From Muribaculaceae bacterium (GTDB lineage: Bacteria > Bacteroidota > Bacteroidia > Bacteroidales > Muribaculaceae): 15,330 bases of DNA. Position numbers and translations under genes: made by a program. Below, piece by piece: positions 1 to 6,801 of the stretch (within the stretch, counting starts at the first letter, position 1; the number at the start of each line of letters is the position of its first letter). Below the pieces are notes generated by a model that was given only the letters and a program-made list of their open reading frames with translations, had not been told where the DNA came from and did no database searches. Location: assembly GCA_024400895.1 (NCBI GenBank), contig JAKSMA010000027.1, positions 1-15,330 on the forward strand. Reading direction: 5' to 3'.

Positions 1-216
1 ATTATTTTCCCTGCGCTTGCGAGTATGCGGCTTTTCAAGTCGTTCAACTCGGTCACTGTTTGTTCGGCAGTTTTTTCGGTGTTCTGTGCTTCATCCGGTA
101 TAATTATTTCGATAATCGCCGGAACGCCGGTCGGTTCAACGATCGTGGCAGCCGACATCGCGGCGTTTATTATGTGTATCATTATCAGCAAACTGAAAGG
201 AACTGTCAGTAAATGA
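1..216 (+). CDS. ABC-3 family metal (Zn/Mn) permease, C-terminal fragment
   Basis: The reading frame is open from the first base of the window and stops at TGA 214-216, so this is the last 71 codons of a gene that starts outside. The fragment reads as the end of an ABC-3 (ZnuB/MntB) inner-membrane permease: an IIFPALASMRLFKSF stretch, then a hydrophobic helix, the family signature GTPVGSTIV near the C terminus, and a last helix ending in a short basic tail. In that family two such subunits form the channel of a zinc or manganese importer with an ATPase and a binding protein. The wording of the signature resembles Firmicutes versions, and the codons favour TCG, ACG, GCG and CCG, unlike the Bacteroidales genes to the right. 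An ATG at 212 overlaps the stop (ATGA) and begins MRKTIFTVLV, resembling a signal peptide of a next operon gene, but it runs into the junction and stops. The family call is from memory of the motif. Confidence 0.75.
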   Translation: MIFPALASMRLFKSFNSVTVCSAVFSVFCASSGIIISIIAGTPVGSTIVAADIAAFIMCIIISKLKGTVSK

Positions 217-1675
217 GAAAAACGATTTTCACTGTTTTGGTTGTGCCATCGGTGTAAGTAGTAACCACGATGTTCACGCCAGCGAAAGGATAGTTAGCCG
301 ACATACCCAGAGCATTCACATACTTAACTGAGCTGATAGCCTGGCCGACAACGTCCTCAACACCAGTAACAATATGACTTGCTGCACTACCGTTGCCACT
401 TGCTTTTGATTCCACCTTTGTGCCATCAGCATAGACTGCTGTAACACGGAATTGCCAATTCAAGGGATCCATAAGGTCAGCAGGTGCGCCTTCAACATTA
501 GGGAAATAGAAGCTTGCTACGCAAGGGTTGCCCACATAATCCCTTAAAACGTATCTACCCTTATGGTCAAAGTCAAAGTCACCAGGAACAATAGCGCCAT
601 CGGTCACATTGAAGTTAGTGTTTGCACCGCCATTGGTTCCCAAGAGCCAAGAGAAAGAGTCTGCAACATATTTTTGATTAGCGATGTCGATATCGTCCTT
701 GCCACCTTGAACGTCGGGGAGGCTGTGCCATGTGCCTTCTTCCATTCCGGGTGCCCAGTATTCAATCACATAGTAAGAAACTGGATTATCTTCAACATCT
801 GCAGGTTTGTTAAAGTCGATATCGAAACGCACACCATAGTTGTCGTTCTTTTCTGCATATACAGTAACATCTGGTGCCTTTGGTTCATAATCGTGGATAT
901 CCACATCCTGCTTAGTGTCGCTGTTAACAACAACACCTGTGTGGGTGTTCTCATACTGAACTGTTACTTCGGCAGTATAGTTCTCATTGCGGTTGAAACC
1001 ACCATTGAGGCCATTACCTACCAAGCACTCAGCTTTGCTGTGGTCAACTGTATAATACAAGTTGCCGTCTTTATCCTTCTTCCAGTTAGGGTCGTTGTCG
1101 GTTGCGCCCTCCTTATAAGGCTTCACATTCTCCTGGTAAACGATATTACCATCCTTGTCGCGAAGGGTGTAGAGATAATTTTCAATCTCATAGTCGTTCA
1201 GACCGCTGGTGCTGCCCACTTCCACTGCAGGGAAGGTAGAGGTGCCAACGAACTTCTCGATTTCCTTACCATCGTCGGTGAGCTTGGTTTCAATGTTCAG
1301 TTCAGGCTGAGAAGCGGGGAACTCATCTGCCACATAGAGCGCATACTTGGCAATGCGTGTGCAGGGAACATATTGATAGATATATACACATGGCTTATTT
1401 TCACCATCCACGTTGATTGTGCCATTCTCGGCAAACAGCCAGTTACCAGAAGAGAAGGTTAGACCAGCCTCAGAAGCTTCAGCCTGATTCACTGTCATCA
1501 CAGGTACAAGATTATCAAGGGCTACCTGATCCACATCGATTGCATTGAAGTTATCGCCCACGCGGTTAGCCATAGCGATTTCAAACGAACCATGTGCACG
1601 TGAAGTGTTACCCATACCAGTAATCAGCAGAAGCTGATCGTTAAACTTGATAGTTGTTCCGCCAGTGTTGTTGCT
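206..1675 (-). CDS. Surface/secreted protein with C-terminal tail domain, 5'-truncated
   Basis: This leftward frame is open from 1747 to TGA 208-206, but the bases right of about 1676 are antisense to the GHL10 gene, so the native part is about 1675 down to 222, roughly 485 residues. I recognise no catalytic domain. The protein is acidic and rich in Asn, Asp, Val and Tyr, with beta-sandwich-like blocks (Fn3/Ig style, for example the segment containing YYVIEYWAPG and the one containing NWQFRVTAVYADG), as in long Bacteroidales surface proteins. The last 50 residues form the repeated tail: a VEDV start, SSVKYVNALG, PFAGVNIVV, YTDGTTKTVKIV. This tail is common on exported Bacteroidales proteins and is probably a sorting or anchoring signal (inference). 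Two things are odd. There is no start codon, signal peptide or promoter, and the final Lys-stop expected after KIV is replaced by FLIY read from the neighbouring foreign sequence. It is likely a broken or mis-joined gene rather than an intact one. Confidence 0.6.
   Translation of the reverse strand, partial: SNNTGGTTIKFNDQLLLITGMGNTSRAHGSFEIAMANRVGDNFNAIDVDQVALDNLVPVMTVNQAEASEAGLTFSSGNWLFAENGTINVDGENKPCVYIYQYVPCTRIAKYALYVADEFPASQPELNIETKLTDDGKEIEKFVGTSTFPAVEVGSTSGLNDYEIENYLYTLRDKDGNIVYQENVKPYKEGATDNDPNWKKDKDGNLYYTVDHSKAECLVGNGLNGGFNRNENYTAEVTVQYENTHTGVVVNSDTKQDVDIHDYEPKAPDVTVYAEKNDNYGVRFDIDFNKPADVEDNPVSYYVIEYWAPGMEEGTWHSLPDVQGGKDDIDIANQKYVADSFSWLLGTNGGANTNFNVTDGAIVPGDFDFDHKGRYVLRDYVGNPCVASFYFPNVEGAPADLMDPLNWQFRVTAVYADGTKVESKASGNGSAASHIVTGVEDVVGQAISSVKYVNALGMSANYPFAGVNIVVTTYTDGTTKTVKIVFLIY
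212..235. other. Sequence junction: permease operon to surface-protein gene
   Basis: Within these 24 bases the rightward ATG-MRKTIFTVL frame and the leftward TKTVKIV frame both look native, so the two sources share up to about 12-20 nt of similarity (core AACGATTTTCAC). Left of it the sequence reads as a Firmicutes-like permease; right of it as a Bacteroidales tail domain. There is no terminator or spacer between the two genes. This pattern fits a microhomology join or an assembly misjoin. Confidence 0.5.
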
Positions 1676-1690
1676 CAGCAAAAAAGCGAG
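1665..1690. other. Head-to-head junction of two 5'-truncated genes
   Basis: Homology-like coding of the leftward surface gene reaches about 1670 (NNTGGTT), and GHL10 coding to the right starts by 1676 (QQKSELITILDAMKEAN). Neither gene has a start codon, signal peptide or promoter. A small inverted repeat, TTGCT-C-AGCAA (1671-1681), sits exactly at the join. Inversion between two same-direction genes, or a fold-back chimera, would give this layout. Confidence 0.6.
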
Positions 1691-4600
1691 CTCATCACCA
1701 TTCTCGACGCCATGAAGGAGGCGAACTTGAATTCTGTGTATTTCCACGCTCGCAACATGTGCGACGCCTACTATCCATCACAGTATGCACCCTGGTCCAA
1801 CTATCTCACCGGACAACGTGGATTGAACCCCGGATGGGACCCGTTGGCTTTCCTTGTGGAAGAATGCCACAAGCGCGGTATGCAGGCGCTGGCATGGCTG
1901 AATCCATATCGCTATAGTGGAAACACTTCCGCCACTTCCGTGCAGCACACGTCGTGGAACACGTCGTTCGACCAGACCATGAAGCAGCACATCATCAATA
2001 GCGGCACTTACCCATATTACTACACGCTGAAGCCTTCCGACCCATGGACGCTGCAGCACATCAAAAATGTGGTAACAGAGCTGGCCACCAACTACGACAT
2101 CGACGGCATCATTTTCGACGACTATTTCTATCCCAACAATATGGCTGAAAATAGCACTGCCGGCGACTGGAGCGACTACCAGAACCAAGGTGGAGGAATG
2201 TCGATAGGCGACTGGCGCCGTAGCGTGGTCAACAATATGGTCAAAGAGGTGAACAACACGCTGAAAAGCATTAACCCAAGCCTCATTTTTGCCATTTCTC
2301 CTGCTGGCATCGCAGGGTCGGCTGCCACATCGGGCAACAAATACACCAGCGATGGCGTCACTGCAAACCCTTGCAACAACGACTGGCAATACAACGGCAT
2401 TTATAGCGACCCGCTGGCTTGGCTCAAGGCGCAAAGCATCGACTATATTTCACCACAACTCTATTGGGCGACGACACACTCTACCAACGCCTTTGGCACA
2501 CAGACCGACTGGTGGAGTAAGGTTGCAAACATTTACGGCCGCCACAACTATCCCAGCCATTACGTAGCCAGCGGTGAATCCACATCTTCATCAAGCAATA
2601 TCATCAGGCTCGACGACCAGAATACATACTCTGAACTGAAGGCGGAGGTTGACCTCACTCGCCAATACACACGCAACGCAGCTCCGGGCAGCGTGTTGTT
2701 CTCTATCAAATGGCTGGCTACGAAACCAGCACTCAGAAACTATATTAAGGAGAACATTTTCACTCGCCCAGCACTCCATCCTGCCATGAGTTGGCTGCCA
2801 AAGGGCAACTACTCAGCACCAGCAAACTTGGCGCTCAACAACTATGTGCTCTCGTGGGACAAAGTGACCAACGACCGTGGCGCGCACTACGCCGTATATG
2901 CCATACCAACCACCCTCACGCTCAACAAAGCAAAGGGTGCCGATGGCATCAAGGGCGACTATCTCATCGCCACACCTTATACCAATAGTTTAGATATCGC
3001 CAGCCGATACCGCAATGGCTACTGGTTTGCCGTAACAGCAGTGGATGCTGCAGGCAATGAATATGCGCCCACTGTGATTAACGAGCCCGACCCAGGCACC
3101 CTCCCAGATGTAAAACCTTCAATCACTAAAATTGAAGGCCTTGACTACTGGAAGGAAGTGTGGAAAAACACCTCAACCTACAACTCTGCCCGCAATCTCT
3201 GCTATGGCGACGACTATGTGTTTGTTGCCACCACCGATGGTCACATCTATGTGCTTGACGCAAAAACCGGCGTCCGCGTGAAGGAACTCAGCACCACTGG
3301 CATCAGTGGCGGCACCTACAGCATCTGCGGTGTGCAGTATGTAAACGGCAAAATCTACGCCTGCAACCTCACCACTTCTCCAAGCTCCAACCCTATTAAG
3401 GTCTACTGCTGGGATGGCATCAACGCAGCACCTCGCAATGTGCTCACCGCCACCTCTGGCGACCTGCCTCGCGCTGGCGACCACTTCGGCATCAGCGGCG
3501 ATCCTCAATCGAGCGGATATTTCTATTTCGTGAACGCCAACAAGGCGGTGCGCTATAAAATGAGCGGTGGTGCCTACACTGGTACAAGCCAAACAACCAC
3601 CTTGCCTATCACCTTGGGCACTACACCTCACATCGACCCTGTAGACGACAATTCGTTCTGGGTCACTTCCACAACCAACAACCCTATCCGATATAATTGG
3701 ATTACAAGTGGCACTGCCACACAAGCTGAAACCACAGGTTCAATCCTTGGCAACACCAACGGCGTGGCATTCGCACCCTTCCAGATGTCGGATGGCAAGG
3801 AATACGGCTTCGTGGTCGACTATTTGGGTTCGGGCAGCGTAAGTGGCTGTGCAAACCTTATCCGCAAGCAAAATGGCAGTTGGAACACAGGCGCTAACGT
3901 ACACCTTCCACAAAGCGGACTCGGAACCACCAGCAATCCTAACTATGGCGCAAGCGTGGCTGTCAATCTCACCAACTTCGGTGGTGCCACCACACAAGTC
4001 GACATGTGGGTGCTCGTCACAAACCAAGGTATCGCGCACTACAAATCAGTAGCGTCGGATGAAATCGTCCACGACAATGCCGACCGCTTCTATCGCGTGC
4101 CTTGCACAGGTAGCCAAATGGGCAAAAAGCTTATGCAGCTCGACATGCCTCAGTCAAGTGGCACCTATGCCATCAAGAGTTATGTCAACCCCAGCTACCG
4201 CCTCGATGTAAACGGTGCATCAAGTAACAACCTCACCAATGTACAAGTGTGGAAGAACTCTACACAAACGTTTGAAATCATCCATGTGAGCGACGACTAC
4301 TATCGTATCAAGCCCAGCTACTGCAACAAGTGTCTCGACATCAACACGTCCACTACAGTAGGTAATTTTTCAAACATCCAAATCTACGACTACTCAACCG
4401 GCGACGCACTGAAAGACCAACTTTTCAAGTTCGTCAAAAACAACGATGGTTCTTACACTATTTTGAGCAAATATAGCGACAACCTCGCAATCGATATCAA
4501 CGGCGGTATCAGCGCGAGCACCACCACCGATGGCATCAATGTGCAGCTCTACGAGAACAATGGAACCAGCGCACAGAAGTGGATTCTTGAGCCAGTTTCC

Positions 4601-6397
4601 AGCTCTTATGTAATTCCTATACGCACCGTGCCCGACCCATATTTCGTGAAATACCTCTACGAAAACGGATTGGCTAAGGTGTACAACGAGAATATACACG
4701 AAATCACTGGCGATGCCACCATTGCTGCCAACTTCGACACAGACGTGAAAGTTGGCTCCAACGAGCATATCGTGGTGCTGTCTGACGAGATTGTCGAACT
4801 CAACAACATGGGCCACTACGGCAAACTGTGGACTGTGGACACCGACTCTTACCCCAAGCACTTCGAAGGCATCACCAATTTCAAGGGTATGGAGTATTTC
4901 GTCAATCTCAAGCGACTTGAGCTCAACCGCAATATCTATGGCGATGATTTCGACAACTATGGCAGCCAATACACCATCATTCGCGACGGAGAACTCGACC
5001 TCACCTACAATACGAAACTCGAGTGGCTCGACCTCGACTATGCTAAGCTCACAGAAATCAGCAGCAGCAAGAACGCGAGCCTCAAGAAACTCACCAACCT
5101 GAAGTATCTGAATTTGAGCAACAACGAATTCATTAACTTCGACATGCGCCCTTACACAAAATTGGAGCGTCTGGAAATGACACACAACTTCAATATGATG
5201 CGCATCGATGCTAACCGCAACGAGAACCTCTTCGAGTTGGCAATCTTCGACTCAATGTATGGTTGGGACAGCAACTATAGCCTGCAGAAACTCGTGAACA
5301 ACTTCCCCAACCTCGCATTCCTCCATGCGTTTGCAACATTCACATCTGATCTCGACCTCAGCCAGCACAGCAAGCTACAGTCGATTTGGCTACACAACTC
5401 CATCTACGGCGCGCGTCAACGCCCAAAGGGCAACTGGCTCCACAAGCTCGACCTCAGCGGATGCACCGAGTTGCGCGATATCCACGTGCAGAACATGCAC
5501 CTTCCTGCGCTCAACGTTCCATCATCACACATCGGCGAACCACTGAGCGATGAATACAAGGATTTGCAATTCTCTCGCGAAGTGACCAACACTGCTACTG
5601 CCCGAGGTGGAAAATTGAACCCTTATGTTCAGGTCGAAAACAACTACCGACACATTCAAGCCGACCTCACCAAGTGGCAAGACCCAACCACTAAAAAGAC
5701 ATACTTTGTATATTACTTACGCACACAATGGACTGGTGAAGGCGCCAACGAGCCTGTAATGGCCGACAAAAAGGGTTACTACGATGTGTTGAAGTACACA
5801 AAATACACCGACGACAAAAGCCAAAACGACAAAACCAATTGGGCCACTTCGAGAGTTTACCTCAACAGCACTATGGCTGATGACCTCTTCGACGGCACTA
5901 AGGTGATGTATGCTGGCACTGCAAACTCCTTCAACACCATCGATGCGCAAGGCGTACTCACACACAACGCAAGAATGGATGAAGGTTGCACAGCACTCTG
6001 CACCGTTACCGACGGATATTTCGATTTCCCCGAAATGCTCCCTGCTGATGTTAGAGGTGTGTTCAATGGCAATGTGAAAGGCAGCATCATCATTCTCAAG
6101 GCCGGTATAGGCGAGCCATATTGGTATGATGCTCCAAGTTCAATCCGCTATGCCTACAACATCATCTCCAACAACACAAGATCTGGAGAGTTTGTGCCCG
6201 ATGTTTACTTCTACCTCGACATCGACTACCCATCAATCGTGACCGGTGTAAGCGACATCGACACCACAAAAGAAGTCAGCAGCATAGAATATTACAACCC
6301 TGCCGGCATCATGAGCATCGTTCCATTCAGTGGTGTCAACATCGTGGTAATCAAATACACCGATGGCACAACGCAAACAAAAAAAATAATTAAATAG
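1676..6397 (+). CDS. GHL10-family multidomain surface glycosidase, 5'-truncated
   Basis: The frame is open from 1604, GHL10-like coding begins at about 1676, and the first ATG is 1712 (1561 residues from there); the signal peptide and first strand of the domain are missing. Counting from 1712: residues 1-350 are a glycosyl-hydrolase-like 10 (DUF187) barrel, with NSVYFHARN, HKRGMQALAWLNPYR, the hallmark DGIIFDDYFYP (about 131-141), FAISPAGI and DYISPQLYW. Residues 359-455 are Fn3-like. Residues 480-790 are a beta-propeller-like block (YVFVATTDGHIYVLDAKTG). Residues 815-963 are a ricin-B/CBM13-like lectin (SYRLDVNG, KCLDINTST, NLAIDING, QKWILEP). Residues 1060-1270 are leucine-rich repeats (LKRLELNRN, LEWLDLDY, LKYLNLSNNEF). 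Residues 1270-1510 are unassigned, and 1513-1561 are the C-terminal tail domain. The likely role is glycan binding and cleavage at or outside the cell surface; the substrate cannot be told. Transcription ends at the hairpin at 6448. Confidence 0.8.
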   Translation, partial: QQKSELITILDAMKEANLNSVYFHARNMCDAYYPSQYAPWSNYLTGQRGLNPGWDPLAFLVEECHKRGMQALAWLNPYRYSGNTSATSVQHTSWNTSFDQTMKQHIINSGTYPYYYTLKPSDPWTLQHIKNVVTELATNYDIDGIIFDDYFYPNNMAENSTAGDWSDYQNQGGGMSIGDWRRSVVNNMVKEVNNTLKSINPSLIFAISPAGIAGSAATSGNKYTSDGVTANPCNNDWQYNGIYSDPLAWLKAQSIDYISPQLYWATTHSTNAFGTQTDWWSKVANIYGRHNYPSHYVASGESTSSSSNIIRLDDQNTYSELKAEVDLTRQYTRNAAPGSVLFSIKWLATKPALRNYIKENIFTRPALHPAMSWLPKGNYSAPANLALNNYVLSWDKVTNDRGAHYAVYAIPTTLTLNKAKGADGIKGDYLIATPYTNSLDIASRYRNGYWFAVTAVDAAGNEYAPTVINEPDPGTLPDVKPSITKIEGLDYWKEVWKNTSTYNSARNLCYGDDYVFVATTDGHIYVLDAKTGVRVKELSTTGISGGTYSICGVQYVNGKIYACNLTTSPSSNPIKVYCWDGINAAPRNVLTATSGDLPRAGDHFGISGDPQSSGYFYFVNANKAVRYKMSGGAYTGTSQTTTLPITLGTTPHIDPVDDNSFWVTSTTNNPIRYNWITSGTATQAETTGSILGNTNGVAFAPFQMSDGKEYGFVVDYLGSGSVSGCANLIRKQNGSWNTGANVHLPQSGLGTTSNPNYGASVAVNLTNFGGATTQVDMWVLVTNQGIAHYKSVASDEIVHDNADRFYRVPCTGSQMGKKLMQLDMPQSSGTYAIKSYVNPSYRLDVNGASSNNLTNVQVWKNSTQTFEIIHVSDDYYRIKPSYCNKCLDINTSTTVGNFSNIQIYDYSTGDALKDQLFKFVKNNDGSYTILSKYSDNLAIDINGGISASTTTDGINVQLYENNGTSAQKWILEPVSSSYVIPIRTVPDPYFVKYLYENGLAKVYNENIHEITGDATIAANFDTDVKVGSNEHIVVLSDEIVELNNMGHYGKLWTVDTDSYPKHFEGITNFKGMEYFVNLKRLELNRNIYGDDFDNYGSQYTIIRDGELDLTYNTKLEWLDLDYAKLTEISSSKNASLKKLTNLKYLNLSNNEFINFDMRPYTKLERLEMTHNFNMMRIDANRNENLFELAIFDSMYGWDSNYSLQKLVNNFPNLAFLHAFATFTSDLDLSQHSKLQSIWLHNSIYGARQRPKGNWLHKLDLSGCTELRDIHVQNMHLPALNVPSSHIGEPLSDEYKDLQFSREVTNTATARGGKLNPYVQVENNYRHIQADLTKWQDPTTKKTYFVYYLRTQWTGEGANEPVMADKKGYYDVLKYTKYTDDKSQNDKTNWATSRVYLNSTMADDLFDGTKVMYAGTANSFNTIDAQGVLTHNARMDEGCTALCTVTDGYFDFPEMLPADVRGVFNGNVKGSIIILKAGIGEPYWYDAPSSIRYAYNIISNNTRSGEFVPDVYFYLDIDYPSIVTGVSDIDTTKEVSSIEYYNPAGIMSIVPFSGVNIVVIKYTDGTTQTKKIIK

Positions 6398-6447
6398 CGA
6401 AATGGGACTATAATCCCTATAATTTGGATAAATAAAACAAATCATCG

Positions 6448-6486
6448 GAAATCGCCCAGCAGTGATGCTCGGCGATTTTCTTTTTT
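6448..6486 (+). terminator. Rho-independent terminator after the GHL10 gene
   Basis: Arms GAAATCGCC (6448-6456) and GGCGATTTTC (6471-6480) pair, followed by a C-C mismatch and an inner AGCA/TGCT stem closed by a GTGA tetraloop, then six T residues at 6481-6486. It lies 51 nt past the GHL10 stop codon, the usual place for its terminator. Confidence 0.85.
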
Positions 6487-6499
6487 CCCCACCCCAAAA

Positions 6500-6645
6500 A
6501 GAGGACTTATAGAAAGCACCTGATGCTATGTCCAGCACGAGCGACCCTCTCGGAGGCTCTGGTATGAGGCGTGTGCTTATCACCAAGCGGCGCTTCGTAT
6601 CGCTTCGCGCTAATCGCTTGCATGGTGTTTGGCACAATCCGCCGT
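6500..6645. repeat. Candidate dispersed intergenic element
   Basis: This part of the 404-bp gap between the GHL10 gene and the OPT gene has no convincing gene. It is more GC-rich and structured than the rest of the gap, with a direct repeat of CGCTTCG (two copies in 6590-6607) and a small CCTC/GAGG hairpin near 6545. Its leftward translation (CKRLARSDTKRRL..., PRGSLVLDIASGAFYKS) resembles hypothetical peptides I recall from many Bacteroidales intergenic regions, which suggests a repeated non-coding element. That is from memory and unverified. Confidence 0.35.
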
Positions 6646-6730
6646 CTCCGACGACTTCTGATTATGCCAACTTAGATGCGGTTGCCATGGAACTTTCTGG
6701 GTTTATGTGGGGCGTTTGGGCTTTTTTTTG

Positions 6731-6738
6731 TATATTTG
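6731..6738 (+). promoter_or_regulatory. Bacteroidota -7 box for the OPT gene
   Basis: TATATTTG matches the TAnnTTTG consensus. A TTTG at 6715-6718 is only 12 bp upstream, shorter than the usual 19 or so, so the -33 element is weak or absent. Transcription would start near 6744, giving a leader of about 57 nt rich in A and T before the ATG at 6802. Confidence 0.55.
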
Positions 6739-6801
6739 CAGTTTTAAAGCATGTATTGAACTACAAATATTAACTACATACATTAAAAAACATTCAAATT
6801 A

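Noticed and set aside
563..1462. A 299-codon rightward open frame with a very hydrophobic, membrane-like product
   Set aside because: It is antisense to the surface-protein gene. Asp, Asn and Val codons of the real gene read as Ile and Val on the other strand, giving false hydrophobicity. No family motif or promoter is seen.
1671..1681. The inverted repeat at the head-to-head join considered as a site-specific invertase site
   Set aside because: The arms are only 5 bp, no recombinase gene is in the window, and no second copy of the site was found by eye.
1778..2434. A 218-codon leftward frame within the GHL10 barrel
   Set aside because: The sense strand carries the family hallmarks (FDDYFYP, SPQLYW); the antisense product matches nothing recognisable.
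4394..5185. A 263-codon leftward frame inside the GHL10 gene
   Set aside because: It is antisense to the lectin and leucine-rich repeat coding. The sense strand has recognisable repeat motifs throughout, so this is a shadow.
6233..6637. A 134-codon leftward frame spanning the GHL10 3' end and the intergenic gap
   Set aside because: Half is antisense to the conserved tail domain and it reads through the terminator. The rest probably reflects a repeated non-coding element.
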